DNA of 64,000 nucleotides from Verrucomicrobiota bacterium (GCA_017309115.1 JAFLEF010000025.1:1-64000); one strand, 5' to 3'. Counted from the first letter of the stretch, positions 1 to 9,890 are shown. Notes: generated by a model from the letters alone, not told the origin. A program made the numbers and translations.

Positions 1-1
1 T

Positions 2-145
2 TTCAACGACTTCATTCCGGTTCCAACCGGCTTCTTTTCCATCCTCGTGTCTCCTTCAGCCGGTTCGGGCAACTGGGACCTCCCCCCGGCTCCCCTCCAT
101 CCTAACAACACCGTCAAGATGCACCCTGGGAAAGCTGAGAGCTGA
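2..145 (+). CDS. C-terminal end of an unidentified protein (5' end outside window)
   Basis: An open frame enters from the left edge and runs for 47 codons to a TGA at 143-145. The peptide reads as ordinary protein (FNDFIPVPTGFFSILVSP near the start, then a Gly/Trp/Pro-rich stretch). Its last residues, GKAES, are encoded by the first unit of a CTGAGAG heptamer array, which also supplies the stop codon. I do not recognise the family. It could be a chance frame, but the composition before the repeat looks coding, and the same repeat-supplied stop recurs at several genes in this window. Confidence 0.4.
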   Translation, partial: FNDFIPVPTGFFSILVSPSAGSGNWDLPPAPLHPNNTVKMHPGKAES

Positions 146-931
146 GAGCTGAGAGCTGAGAGGTCGGAAGGGACCAGTTGAGAGTTGAGAGTTGAAAGTT
201 GAGAGACGAAGGCAAGGAGGCTGTCGGGAGTGACCTCCCGAGACGCTCGCTTGGGAGCGCTGGCGTCTCGCCGGCCTGTTTCGCACGCTCACGAGGGAAA
301 GCTGAGAGCTGAGAGGAGCGAAAACCGGTGAACCGGATCTGCATTGTGTCCACAAACCCATCGGCATTTCTAACGTGCTGGAATTCAGGTATTTTCTCTC
401 AACTCTCAACTTTCAACTCTCAACTGGTTTGTGGGTAGTTGAGAGAAAAAACCGGTAAGGGGCGCTCTGCGGAGCTATCAGCTCTTAGCTGATCGTTCCG
501 TCGTTCCTTACCCCTTACCCCTCCGCTCTTACCGTTTTTCGTCTCAGCTCAAAATTTGGACTGCGGCAGACTTTCTGCCGCTTTGGTATGGGTGAGGCGT
601 CAGGGGGCCTCATTGCGTCACGCCTCCACTCGCGTCTGGGGGATACTAAACGGTAAAGAGTTTACCGCACTCCATAGGGAGCCGGCGAGACGCCAGAGCG
701 TGAGTGGTTCCTGGGCTGACCACCAAAGGCCAATCCGCTCGGCCGCGCCGGCGGATTGGGGACGGCCCGGCGGTCCATCCTTACCGCTTACCCCCTACCG
801 ATTTCGTCTCTCAACTCTCAACTCTCAACTCTCAACTGGTTCCTGCTTACCGCTTACCCCTTACCGGTTTTGCCTCTCAGCTCTCAGCTCGCCAGTTCCC
901 GTTCCTTCCCGTCTTTGCTTCCACAACGACG
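131..931. repeat. Composite intergenic repeat island 1
   Basis: About 800 bases without a convincing gene. In order: CTGAGAG array (133-163), TTGAGAG array (177-205), a GGCGTCTCGCCGGC arm (about 252-277), more CTGAGAG (298-316), CTCTCAA array (395-425), a perfect hairpin GCGGCAG-ACTTT-CTGCCGC at 563-581, a GCCGGCGAGACGCC arm near 680, a module with a CCAATCCGC/GCGGATTGG stem (730-738 with 751-759), GCTTACC heptamers, a CTCTCAA array (808-838), then GCTTACC and CTCTCAG arrays (845-890). The right end is the reverse complement of the left end of the island at 2781. Reading frames here encode 'SQLSTLNSQLS'-type peptides and are artefacts of 7-base periodicity. Confidence 0.85.
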
Positions 932-982
932 ATGCGTAGGTTGCGGGTGTCGGTTGCCGACGGCCACCCGACGTCCCCGCGC

Positions 983-2776
983 ATGTCCTTCACCTTCCGT
1001 TCCCTGACCTGGTCAATGACCTTGGTGGTCACCTTAATTCTGAATCCCGGTTATCTCCGTTCCGCCGAGTCGTCCGCCACCGAGCAAACGTTCCAAACGA
1101 TCTCCCAGGAGTTCGTGCGAGCCTTCCACGATGCCAATCCCCTCGCTGGAGTGGCCCTGGGATGGCACCAGTACGACGGACGTTTCGTCGTCCCCACTGC
1201 GGCGCACAACGCGGCGTTTCGCCAGCAGCTCCACGAGTTCCGTCGTCGCCTCGCCGCCCTCGACCGCACTCAGTTGTCGCTGCCCGCCCGCCGCGATCTG
1301 GTCGTGCTGGAGAATCGAATTGGCACTTCGTTGTTGTTCGCTGACCGCTTTCGTTGGACTGAACGAAGCCCGTTGGCGTATGCCGATCAGCCCGACATTT
1401 CCATCTACCTGAAGCGTGACTGGAAGCCGCTGGATGAGCGGGTGCGGGACATGACGGCGATCCTGCGGTTGGCGCCGGCTCACTTTGCGGCGGCCCGAAC
1501 GAATCTGGAACTGCGCCTACCCCGACCCTGGATTGAGCTGGGACTGCTGGTGGCGGAAGGAACGGCGAGTTTTTGGGAAAAGGATGTCGCGACGGAAGCG
1601 GCCCGGGCCACCAACGCCGTCGTTCGCGGTGAATTTGCCGTGGCCAATACCGCAGCCATCCAGGCCTTGCGCGACTTCAGTGCGTGGCTCAAGGCGGAAC
1701 GATTGCCGCACGCCGTGAATGACTTTGGACTGGGTCGGGAGGCCTTCGCCGAGATGCTGAAGCTGGAACTGATTCAACTTTCGCCGGAACAGATTCGTGA
1801 GATTGCCCGCCGCGAACTCAAGGCCGAGCAGGAACGTTTTGCCGAAGCCGGACGGGAACTCGATCCCACCCGGCCGGCGACGGAAGTCTTTCTGGCGATT
1901 CAGAAGGATCATCCGACCGAAGCGACCCTGGTGTCCGACACCCGGCGAAATCTGGAGGCCATTCGCGAGTTTGTGGTGGGGCAGAAGTTGGTGACGATTC
2001 CGAGTGAGGTGCGCGCGCAAGTGAAGGAGACGTTGCCCCCGTTCCGGGCCACCAGTTTTGCCTCGATGGATACTCCCGGACCGTTCGAAACCCGGGCCAC
2101 GGAAGCCTACTACTACGTCACACCGACCGAGCCGGAATGGTCGGCGGCGCAGAAGGACGAATGGCTGACTGCCTTCAACTACTACACCACCGACGTGGTG
2201 AGCATTCACGAGGCGTACCCCGGGCATTACGTGCAATTCCTGGCTTTGAATGCGTCCCCAGCGAGCACGGCAGCGAAGGTGTTTGGCAGCTATGCCTTCA
2301 TTGAAGGCTGGGCGCATTACACCGAGCTGATGCTGATCGAAGCGGGCTTTGCCGGACCGCAGCCGATGGCCACGCCGCCGACGTCAGCCGACCGACTGCG
2401 AGCGGCCAAGTATCGGATGGCGCAATCCAATGAGGCCCTGTTGCGGCTGGCCCGGTTGTATTGTGCGATCGAGCTGCACTGTTCCGGCATGACGGTGGAC
2501 GAAGCGACCCGTTTTTTTGTGGAGAACGCGTATTATCAGGAGAAGCCGGCGCGATCGGAGGCCATGCGCGGCACGATGGATCCGGGTTACGGTTTCTACA
2601 CCTTGGGCAAACTTCAGCTGCTGAAACTTCGCTCGGACTGGAAGGCCCAGGAAGGTGATCGCTACAGCGCGCAGCGGTTTCACGACGAAGTTCTGCGCCA
2701 CGGCATGCCCCCCATCCGCATGCTCCGGGAGATGATGCTGCGGGATCCCGCGCTGTGGGAGGCGACGTTGAGGTAA
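983..2776 (+). CDS. DUF885 family exported metallopeptidase-like protein
   Basis: A 597-residue protein of the DUF885 family, which is related to zinc metallopeptidases; many members are exported hydrolases of unknown substrate. The family signature HEAYPGH is at residues 409-415, followed by EGWAHYTELM from residue 441, a layout matching a zinc site (His/Glu of the first motif, Glu of the second). The N-terminus (MSFTFRSLTWSMTLVV) looks like a signal peptide, so the protein should act outside the cytoplasm. An open frame continues upstream to 704, but that part is translated repeat, so 983 is preferred; 932 is an alternative ATG. No clear Shine-Dalgarno sequence is visible. A CTGAGAG array begins right after the TAA stop. 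Confidence 0.88.
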   Translation: MSFTFRSLTWSMTLVVTLILNPGYLRSAESSATEQTFQTISQEFVRAFHDANPLAGVALGWHQYDGRFVVPTAAHNAAFRQQLHEFRRRLAALDRTQLSLPARRDLVVLENRIGTSLLFADRFRWTERSPLAYADQPDISIYLKRDWKPLDERVRDMTAILRLAPAHFAAARTNLELRLPRPWIELGLLVAEGTASFWEKDVATEAARATNAVVRGEFAVANTAAIQALRDFSAWLKAERLPHAVNDFGLGREAFAEMLKLELIQLSPEQIREIARRELKAEQERFAEAGRELDPTRPATEVFLAIQKDHPTEATLVSDTRRNLEAIREFVVGQKLVTIPSEVRAQVKETLPPFRATSFASMDTPGPFETRATEAYYYVTPTEPEWSAAQKDEWLTAFNYYTTDVVSIHEAYPGHYVQFLALNASPASTAAKVFGSYAFIEGWAHYTELMLIEAGFAGPQPMATPPTSADRLRAAKYRMAQSNEALLRLARLYCAIELHCSGMTVDEATRFFVENAYYQEKPARSEAMRGTMDPGYGFYTLGKLQLLKLRSDWKAQEGDRYSAQRFHDEVLRHGMPPIRMLREMMLRDPALWEATLR

Positions 2777-3168
2777 ATCAGCTGAGAGCTGAGAGCTGAG
2801 AGCTGAGAGGTAAAACCCGGTAAGCGGTAAGCGGGAAGCGGGAAGCGTGGTAGGGCGACGCTCCGTGGAGCCGTTTGGGGAAAGCTGAGAGCTGAGAGCT
2901 GAGAGGTGAAACCGGTAAGCTCAAAATTTTGGACTGCGGCAGACTTTCTGCCGCTTTGGTATGGGCGAGGCGTCAGCGGGCCCCGTCGCGTCGCGACTCC
3001 ATTCGCGCCTGGGGGATACCAAAGCGGTAAAAAGTTTACCGCACTCCATAGGGAGCCGGCGAGACGCCAGAGCGTGAGTGGTTCCTGGGCTGACCACCAA
3101 AGGCCAATCCGCCTGGCTTCGCCCGCGGATTGGGGACGGCCCAGCGGTCCATCCCTACCGCTTACCGC
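2777..3168. repeat. Composite intergenic repeat island 2 (between convergent genes)
   Basis: Left end: CTGAGAG x4, a GGTAAAACC linker, then GGTAAGC-type heptamers (2781-2846). Next come a GGCGACGCTCCG palindrome module (2848-2876) and a second CTGAGAG array (2883-2906). From about 2921 to 3168 there is a near copy of 549-800, including the perfect GCGGCAG/CTGCCGC hairpin (2936-2954) and the CCAATCCGC/GCGGATTGG stem (3104-3112 with 3125-3133). The right end is a GCTTACC array that runs into the last codons of the next gene on the minus strand. Confidence 0.85.
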
Positions 3169-4809
3169 TTACCGCTTCTCCAACTGAAGGAATCCCTGGG
3201 ATTCTTCCGTGGAGATCCGTTTGCCGCGGACCCCGTAGCGAACTTCGGCGTCCTCCCCCGACGGGCTGCCGCTGCTGCCCAACTCAGAACGAAGAATCAG
3301 TTGATGCTCCCCCGCTTCGGCCGGCCAAGTCGCCAGGACACCTTGGGCGGTGTTCAGGACGCGCAGTTGCGGGGTGTCGGTCTCGGGGGTGGTCCAGACC
3401 GATCCGGCCGGATGATAGACCCGCAACGCTTCCAAGGGCACGGGTTCCGAACCTTCATCGGCAATCAATTCCAGTACGTGGGGTCCATCGGGAAGATCGT
3501 TGACCAAGGTGGTGACGGATTCTCCTTTTCTGACTGGCGAACTCCCCGGTCGGTACTCGTCGACGGCCCGATTCTCCGTGTTCCAGATGAGGTAGACACC
3601 CAGCTGGGAGACTCCGGCCGGCAGGCGCGGATTCCAATCATCGGGCGCAATGCGGACCCGGCCGGAACGCGACACAAACAGGTTGGTGGAGGTCCCGACG
3701 CCATCCGGGCCGGTGACCGATCCCGACAACTCGAACTCGAAGTCATGGGCATTGGTGGGATTAATCCGCGACACTCGGATCGCCCAAGTTTCCAGGGCGA
3801 GCGGGGCGATGGCGCCCACCTGCAGTAACGCTGGCCAGGGATACGACTCGCCCATCCACAGTGGGACTCGTCGATGACCCCGACCCGACGGCAGGCTGGT
3901 GGGAACTTTCCCGTCGATCCGCACCTGACAGCGACGGGGAGTTCCGATTCGTTCCAGAGCATCCACGCGATTACCGACGAAGGCGAAGCGCAACCGATTG
4001 CCTTCCCACTTCACCGCGGGATGTCCCACCGGCCAGGTATTCACCCGGCCATTGTTCAGGGGATCAATCGCGGGCATCACCGGCGGGGCCTCGAGAAACG
4101 GCCGGAGAATGGCGGTCTGGAGTTCGGAGCCCGCGAGATTGAAATGCCAGCCGTCCAGCAGCAGGGAACTCAACGGCACCTTCTTCGCTGTGACGTAGTG
4201 TTTCCAAGCGGTCCGATTGTCCGGGAAGCACAGGCCCAGTTCCCGCGAGAGCGATTCGCATACCAGGTAATTGAGCCAAGCCTCGGAGGGAACAGGAATC
4301 AGGTCCGGATCGGTGGGCTCGGCCAGGTCGCGTTCGTAGAGCGGATGATTCCCGATCAGAATGATGTCTGCGGTGGTTCGAGCACGGAAGGCACGAAGAA
4401 TCTGTTCCCACTGCCGGCCGATGCCGTACGGACCATAGGAGTGGTAGATGATGAGATCCGGACGAAACGGATAGACATCGATCTCGGCGGTCTTGATGAG
4501 GAAGGAGGCATCGAAGGAGCCGATGGCTCGATTGGCGACGACCAAGTTGGCTTCGGGAAAGGCCTTTTGGAGGACGTTGGTGGTGTAGATCCACCATTCC
4601 TGCTGGGTGATCGACTGCCCGTAGATCAGGATTCGAATCGGAACAGGATTCTCTCGCGTGCTGCGGGCGAGCAGGGCGCGAACCCGTTGCAGGGGCACAT
4701 AACGCCACGGATCCGGAGTCGGCAGGACCGAGGCGTCGATCAGCTGGCCGAGGGCCGGGCCAAAGCTCGTTATCGACCAAACCCAGAGCAGTAGGATCCA
4801 GCGGCGCAT
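3169..4809 (-). CDS. Exported SGNH/GDSL-like hydrolase
   Basis: A 546-residue protein with a signal peptide (MRRWILLLWVWSITSFGPALG). It has SGNH-hydrolase hallmarks: LIYGQSIT, with the candidate nucleophile Ser66 in a 'GQS' rather than 'GDS' block, and LLLDGWHFN, with Asp219 and His222 as the DxxH pair. Such enzymes are esterases/lipases, often deacetylating carbohydrates; the substrate cannot be read here. The region after about residue 300 is probably beta-rich and may bind a ligand. The last codons (AAG CGG TAA) lie at the edge of a GGTAAGC-type array, so the repeat supplies the stop. The nearest neighbours are repeat islands; no operon partner is visible. Confidence 0.75.
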   Translation of the reverse strand: MRRWILLLWVWSITSFGPALGQLIDASVLPTPDPWRYVPLQRVRALLARSTRENPVPIRILIYGQSITQQEWWIYTTNVLQKAFPEANLVVANRAIGSFDASFLIKTAEIDVYPFRPDLIIYHSYGPYGIGRQWEQILRAFRARTTADIILIGNHPLYERDLAEPTDPDLIPVPSEAWLNYLVCESLSRELGLCFPDNRTAWKHYVTAKKVPLSSLLLDGWHFNLAGSELQTAILRPFLEAPPVMPAIDPLNNGRVNTWPVGHPAVKWEGNRLRFAFVGNRVDALERIGTPRRCQVRIDGKVPTSLPSGRGHRRVPLWMGESYPWPALLQVGAIAPLALETWAIRVSRINPTNAHDFEFELSGSVTGPDGVGTSTNLFVSRSGRVRIAPDDWNPRLPAGVSQLGVYLIWNTENRAVDEYRPGSSPVRKGESVTTLVNDLPDGPHVLELIADEGSEPVPLEALRVYHPAGSVWTTPETDTPQLRVLNTAQGVLATWPAEAGEHQLILRSELGSSGSPSGEDAEVRYGVRGKRISTEESQGFLQLEKR

Positions 4810-4844
4810 CAGAAGGCGGGAAGCTTCCGGAGCGCGCCGATTTT

Positions 4845-5320
4845 CTCAATCGAGATTCGGCAGAAGTCAGCGGAGAGGCTGGAACGGGTAAGGGGTAAGC
4901 GGTAAGGGGTAAGCATGGTAGGGCGACGCTCCGCGGAGCCGTCCCCTCTGGGGTGCGGTCGCCATGCTCGCCATGCTACCGTTTTCCCAGGGGGAGGCGG
5001 GAGCCGGCTGCTGAGAGCTGAGATCTGAGAGGAAAAACCGGGAAGCGCGAAGCGGGAAGCAGTAAGGACGAAACCAGCCAAAAGGTGAAGCCGGGGAGTT
5101 CTCCCGCGGAGGCGCAGGGCGCAGAGGGAGCAGGAAGCGGGAAGGAAACGTGCCGAACGGTCGCCTGGGAGGCGTCTCGCCGGCCAGTGTATCAAGAAGT
5201 GAGAAACACGCCGGCGAGACGCCAGCGCTCCCAGGCCGCGGAACGCGGCGCCACGATGCTTGCCGCTTACCGCTTCGCGCTTACCGGCTTTCTCTCTCAG
5301 CTCACAGCGCTCGGCTCAGC
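4845..5320. repeat. Composite intergenic repeat island 3
   Basis: The gap 4810-5414 has no gene. It carries a GGTAAGG/GGTAAGC array (4886-4916), the GGCGACGCTCCGCGGAGCC palindrome (about 4920-4944), a degenerate CTGAGAG array (5013-5031) with a GGAAAAACC linker and GGGAAGC heptamers, an inverted pair of GGCGTCTCGCCGGC / GCCGGCGAGACGCC arms (about 5165-5184 and 5210-5235), and a right end of GCTTACC then CTCTCAG-type units (5262-5310). Around 5107 there is a CGCAGGGCGCAGAGGG stretch. The tRNA-Gly promoter must lie in the last 90 bases; no strong boxes are evident. Confidence 0.8.
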
Positions 5321-5414
5321 TTTCTTGGTCGGCGCGTTTGGGCGCGTTTATTTCCGAGCAAACTCTGGGATTGCCCGGTGTGTTTCGTCCCGCTATTCAG
5401 AGCCGGTCGTCGAC

Positions 5415-5488
5415 GCGGGTGTGGTTCAATGGTAGAACGTGGGCTTCCCAAGCCTGAGACGAGGGTTCGATTCCCTTCACCCGCTCCA
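5415..5488 (+). tRNA. tRNA-Gly (anticodon CCC)
   Basis: A 74-base cloverleaf. The acceptor stem GCGGGTG pairs with CACCCGC, the D-arm contains GGTTCAATGGTAGAAC, the anticodon loop is TTCCCAA (anticodon CCC), and the T-loop is TTCGATTC. The discriminator T is followed by an encoded CCA at 5486-5488. The anticodon stem has two G-T pairs. The gene converges on the minus-strand gene ending at 5520, with 31 bases between them. Confidence 0.95.
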
Positions 5489-5519
5489 ACTCCCGAGTTC
5501 CCCTTGGTCTGGAGTAATC

Positions 5520-8500
5520 TTACCGGCTTTGCCTCACGACTCGGAAAAATTCCCCAGGTCCGCCCAAAGGCACGGTCAAGGGCGACGGGGTGATCACGTT
5601 CTGCCAGTCTGCTGGCAACAGTGTCGTGGACCGTTGTAACTGGAAGGCTGCGGGCCAACTGAGCTCCAGGCCCTCCGGCTTCAACACGAAGTCGATCTCC
5701 GGCGCCGCCATCTCGGGGTCGACCCCGGTGAAGTACCGCGTACCAGCAATCAGCAGCTTGCCGTCGGGCAGGATGCTCATTGGGGCGCCAACGCCAAAGC
5801 TTGCGCCCGGGGTGAAGCTGATATCGGTCGAACCGTCGATGTTCAGCCGCGCGAAGCCGGCGCGAATCTGCCCGTTCAGTTGGGTGAACTGACCCGTGAT
5901 GATCAACTTTCCATCGTCTTGCACGGTGCCGAAATTGATCTGGAAGTCCGTTGAAACATGGAACGAGTCGTCCACGGAGCCGTTCGGAAGGAGGCGAATG
6001 GCCGAATCCACCGGGCCTTCAGCGGTCGGCCGGAAGGTGCCGAATAGGTGAACGCCGCCCTCGGGAGTCGTCGGCCCCAAGGTGTAGATGAGCATGGTAC
6101 CACCCTGTCCCAACGCCGTGGCCGCGGTAGTCGGAGGGATGAACGTAGGGTCGAGAGAACCATCCGCGTTCAGTCGCGCCACGCCCACCCGGTCGACTCC
6201 GTGAACCCGATTGAAGCCACCCCCGATATAGAGTCGGTCATCGTCCAGCACTCGCAGGGATACGACTGTCCCGGGTAGAACGCGCACCGGATTGCTGAGC
6301 ACGGCCTCCACAGCGGTCATCGGAAAACTCGTGTCCACCGTGCCGTCAGGGAGAAACCGAATCAGGCCATTCACCGGCCGGCCGGCGAAGTTTTCAAACG
6401 TACCCGCCAGGATGATCCGACCGTCACTCTGAAGACCCATTTCCCACGGCACATTCTGGAAGTTGCCGGTGTAACGGTTTGTGCGGATGAAGTCGGGATC
6501 GTAACTGCCGTCGGGCAGCAGTCGCGCCAGGGCACCGTCCTGGAATCGACCCGCGATCAGGATCTTTCCATCCGGCTGACGTTTGATGGCCGCAATACCG
6601 CCATCGAGAACACCCGTCAGATCCGCCGGAGGATTGAAGGCCGGATCGCGGGTCCCGTCCTCCAAAACCCGGACGAGCGATTTCCCCAAGGAAACGTACA
6701 GCAATCCACCCGGCGCGGGGGCGATGATCTGCGGCTGGCTGGTCAGGATGCCCAGCGCGTTCTGTGAAGCGAAGGCCAGGTCGGGGTTTCCTGGCACCAC
6801 CGGATCAGGTTCCACCAGCAGGGTGATGAGATCACTGGCCACAGCACCGCCTGGACTCACGATTGTGACCTGGAATAATCCGGAGTCGTGTTCGACCCCG
6901 TAGCGCAACGTCGACAGCGTCAGACTGGCGTTCGTCTGCCCGAGGAGGTCGACGAAGGTGGCCGAACCCCGCGTGAGATTCCGGCGCCATTGGAATTGGA
7001 ACGGTCCGGTCCCGCCAGGTTCCACCGTAAGCGTCACGGAACTGCCGGCCTTCGCCACCACGCGCGTGGGCTGGCTAATCAGGGTTGGCGGCGCGGGAAT
7101 CGGTTGCAGCGGCCCGCCGTTCAGGCGCACGAAGTTGGTTCGCGGCAGTCCGTCAAACTGATGAAAATCACCCCCGGCAAACACCTGGTTGGCGGGCGAG
7201 ACAGCCACCGTCGCGACGGCTCCCGCCTGCGCGCCCAATTTGGCCACGCCGGGTGCGAAGTCGGGATCCACCGTGCCGTTGGGCCAGAGTCGCGCCAGAC
7301 CCGGCCGCGCGTATCCGCCCACGGTGTTGAAGGCGCCCTGGATCAGGATGCGTCCGTCGGCTTGCAGCGCGATGTTCTGGATCGGACCAAAATTAATCGC
7401 CGACAACGCCGGCACGGGATTAAAGGTGGAGTCCAGTTGACCGTTCTCGAGCAGGCGAAGGACGCCCACGAACCGTTCCGGGCCAAACGCGGTGGAGGAG
7501 AACATTCCCGCCACAAGAATTTTTCCATCCGGTTGCCGCACTAACTTGGTCACGGACGGCCGCTGCCAATTCGGAAACGGGCCCCGATGGAACGTCGGAT
7601 CCTGCGTGCCATCCGCATTGAGTCGGAGCACACCGCTGCCATTGAACACCGGGTTCTGACTGTTCGTGTAACCACCCACCAGAATCTTGCCATCCGGCAG
7701 CGGCAACAACGCGCGGCCCGGGGAGAAGGCAGGTGACGCTACAAAAGTTGCATCACGCACGCCATCGGCACTCAGGCGGCCGTAGCTGAAGGGCAGCTGG
7801 GTTCCATTCCAGAACGTCGCGCTCGCGAACAATTGACCGTTCGGCGCCTCCGCGAAGCGATTGGCACTGTCGCCGCCCACTCCGGCCGGATTGAAGGTCG
7901 TATCCAGCGCCCCGTTCTCCGTGAGTCGGAGCGAGCCGGACTTGGGAACACCTCCGTAGGTGATGCTGATGTCGCCCATCGCGAGCGAGCTGCCCGACCG
8001 AAGCGGCAACACCGACTGAATCAGGCCGACGCTGTTGATGCCCGTCGGCTCAAACGTCGGGTCGACGAGACGTCCCTCGTCCAACAGTCGCGCCAGGCGA
8101 ACGCGGTTTGTTCCGTGAAACTTCGTGAAGCCACCGGCGGCGATCAATCGGCCGCTCGCGTCCCATTGCAGATCGGTCACCGAGGAGTCCGCACCCACCG
8201 GCGGATCCGACTCGCGGTAGACGCTACCGGGCGTGGGTTCCAGCAGCGTCAACCGCGCCGTGGCTGAGGGAGTATTGCCCCGGGCGTTAGACACCACGCA
8301 GTGAAACTCCGCGTTGCGATCGGCGGCTGTGGTGGGCTCCAGAACGAGGCTGTTACCCGTCGCGCCCTCCACGGCCGTGCCGTTGCGAAACCACTGGTAG
8401 GTCAGGGGCGCTTCCCCCTGGGCCGTCACGAAGAAGCGGGTGCGTGCGCCCAAGGTGTTGGTCTGGGTGGCAGGTTCTACCACTAGACTCGGCGCGGTGT

Positions 8501-9710
8501 TGGGATCGCCCAAGATACGGTAGGCGCCATTCAAGAGCTGGAAGCTCGGCGAGAAGGTGAAACCACCGGCGAACAGACTTCCGTCCGGCGCCAAGGTGAA
8601 CGCGGTCAGCGACAGGAAACTTTGCGTCACGGGCACTTTGCCCGGATCGACGTAACCGGTGTCGATGGTGCCATCGGCATTGAGCCGGTTGATCGGTTTT
8701 TGACCGCCGGTGTAGAGCACCTTGCCGTCGGCCTGGGCGGCCACCACGCGTCCGCCGAAACCAGGGTCAGCCGACGCCAGGAACGTGCCGTCCATCTCGC
8801 CGTCCAGAGTGAGCCGGTTGATCTTTCGATTCAGAGTCGAACCGCGGTAGGAGGCGACGCCCGTAAAGATCATTCGGCCGCTGCCATCGGTCACAAAGCT
8901 GGAGAGATTGGCGAAGGGGATGTTGGCTTTTCCGGTGCCGGCGAAGGTCGGGTCCAACCCGCCGGAGACGCTCAGCCGCAGGATGTCGGAAACCGGGCTT
9001 AGGTTTACGGCCGCGGCCGTAATCACATAAATCGTGTCACCCGGACCACGCAGCAGGGTGAACGGATTGGCACTCAGATAGCCCAATTCCGTCAGGGTCG
9101 GCGGCGTGAAATTTTCGTCGAGCGATCCATCGAATTTGAACCGCAGCAGGGGCAAGCGACCTGACGCCAGGTTCCCCTTGTTGCCGACGTAGAAGGTGTC
9201 GCCTGGACCGGCCAGGAGGGCCAGAGCCTGTGGTTCCAGATCGCCGATCGCAAAAGAGGTCACGGCGGGCGAACCATCGCTCGCCAGCAAGGCCAGTCGG
9301 CGGGCCGGAGTGTTGCCGATGTCGGTGAACGAACCGGCAATGACCACTCGGCCATCCGGAAGGGCGAGAAGCGCGCTCAATTGCCCGACGTTGGTGGAGG
9401 CGGGTACTAGGACCTGACCGTTGAGGATGACGGCCGGATTGATTTGTCGCAGCGGCGGCACCGTGAAGGCGGGGTCCACCTGACCGTTGGCCTGGAGCCG
9501 GGCCACGGCGGCCTTGCCGGCGCCACCGTAGTTGGTGAAGAGGCCACCCACGTACAACCGTCCGTCCGGCAGCGGCCCAAACCGGATGGGTGCCACGTCG
9601 GTGCCAGCGACGGCCAGAAAGTTGGTGTCGAGTGATCCCGCCGGCTGACCCGCCAGCTTCGCGACGGACAGAACCAGGGCAAACAGGAAGGCTATTTGGG
9701 AAAACCTCAT
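5520..9710 (-). CDS. Giant exported delta-60 repeat protein with Ig-like domains
   Basis: A 1396-residue protein with a signal peptide (MRFSQIAFLFALVLSVAKLAGQ). Most of it consists of delta-60 repeats, recognisable by recurrent 'DGS.D..F', 'LPDGR..VGG.F' and 'RL..DG..D.TF' motifs, expected to build beta-propellers. Two immunoglobulin-like segments interrupt them: about residues 405-490 (LTYQWFRNG...) and about 880-975 (FQFQWRRN...). The C-terminus has the verrucomicrobial 'LQRSTTL...W...FFRVV' module. The function is probably extracellular or surface-associated; ligand unknown. The TAA stop and the last codons (AGC CGG TAA) merge with a GGTAAGC-type repeat. Confidence 0.85.
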   Translation of the reverse strand: MRFSQIAFLFALVLSVAKLAGQPAGSLDTNFLAVAGTDVAPIRFGPLPDGRLYVGGLFTNYGGAGKAAVARLQANGQVDPAFTVPPLRQINPAVILNGQVLVPASTNVGQLSALLALPDGRVVIAGSFTDIGNTPARRLALLASDGSPAVTSFAIGDLEPQALALLAGPGDTFYVGNKGNLASGRLPLLRFKFDGSLDENFTPPTLTELGYLSANPFTLLRGPGDTIYVITAAAVNLSPVSDILRLSVSGGLDPTFAGTGKANIPFANLSSFVTDGSGRMIFTGVASYRGSTLNRKINRLTLDGEMDGTFLASADPGFGGRVVAAQADGKVLYTGGQKPINRLNADGTIDTGYVDPGKVPVTQSFLSLTAFTLAPDGSLFAGGFTFSPSFQLLNGAYRILGDPNTAPSLVVEPATQTNTLGARTRFFVTAQGEAPLTYQWFRNGTAVEGATGNSLVLEPTTAADRNAEFHCVVSNARGNTPSATARLTLLEPTPGSVYRESDPPVGADSSVTDLQWDASGRLIAAGGFTKFHGTNRVRLARLLDEGRLVDPTFEPTGINSVGLIQSVLPLRSGSSLAMGDISITYGGVPKSGSLRLTENGALDTTFNPAGVGGDSANRFAEAPNGQLFASATFWNGTQLPFSYGRLSADGVRDATFVASPAFSPGRALLPLPDGKILVGGYTNSQNPVFNGSGVLRLNADGTQDPTFHRGPFPNWQRPSVTKLVRQPDGKILVAGMFSSTAFGPERFVGVLRLLENGQLDSTFNPVPALSAINFGPIQNIALQADGRILIQGAFNTVGGYARPGLARLWPNGTVDPDFAPGVAKLGAQAGAVATVAVSPANQVFAGGDFHQFDGLPRTNFVRLNGGPLQPIPAPPTLISQPTRVVAKAGSSVTLTVEPGGTGPFQFQWRRNLTRGSATFVDLLGQTNASLTLSTLRYGVEHDSGLFQVTIVSPGGAVASDLITLLVEPDPVVPGNPDLAFASQNALGILTSQPQIIAPAPGGLLYVSLGKSLVRVLEDGTRDPAFNPPADLTGVLDGGIAAIKRQPDGKILIAGRFQDGALARLLPDGSYDPDFIRTNRYTGNFQNVPWEMGLQSDGRIILAGTFENFAGRPVNGLIRFLPDGTVDTSFPMTAVEAVLSNPVRVLPGTVVSLRVLDDDRLYIGGGFNRVHGVDRVGVARLNADGSLDPTFIPPTTAATALGQGGTMLIYTLGPTTPEGGVHLFGTFRPTAEGPVDSAIRLLPNGSVDDSFHVSTDFQINFGTVQDDGKLIITGQFTQLNGQIRAGFARLNIDGSTDISFTPGASFGVGAPMSILPDGKLLIAGTRYFTGVDPEMAAPEIDFVLKPEGLELSWPAAFQLQRSTTLLPADWQNVITPSPLTVPLGGPGEFFRVVRQSR

Positions 9711-9779
9711 TGGCGGCGGAGCTTGTACGCCGCGGCCGAGGGGTGGTGCTAGCTTCTTTGGTCGTTCTGCGTAGAAGTA

Positions 9780-9890
9780 CGTAGGGAAGCAGTTGAGAGT
9801 TGAAAGATCGGAACGGAAAACTCTCCTGGGAGCGCTGACGTCTCGCCGGCGTGTGCTGGGAACCAGCTGAGAGCTGAGAGGGAATACCGG
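9780..9890. repeat. Repeat island 4
   Basis: A short mosaic between two minus-strand genes: TTGAGAG units (9790-9808), a GGGAGCGCTGACGTCTCGCC arm (about 9828-9852), and CTGAGAG units (9861-9880) followed by an AATACCGGGGAAC linker. It has the same modules as the larger islands but lacks the palindrome and covarying-stem modules. Confidence 0.75.

Noticed and set aside
56-409. Minus-strand frame (and 114-353) encoding repeated 'SQLSALSSQLS' peptides
   Set aside because: Direct translation of 7-base tandem repeats; every reading frame of a heptamer array is open or periodic, and there is no protein-like segment.
131-440. Heptamer arrays considered as a CRISPR array
   Set aside because: Units are 7 bases with no spacers, and no cas genes are present.
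556-982. N-terminal extension of the DUF885 frame from 704, and the frame at 556-939
   Set aside because: Sequence is translated repeat island; the signal peptide and family similarity start at 983.
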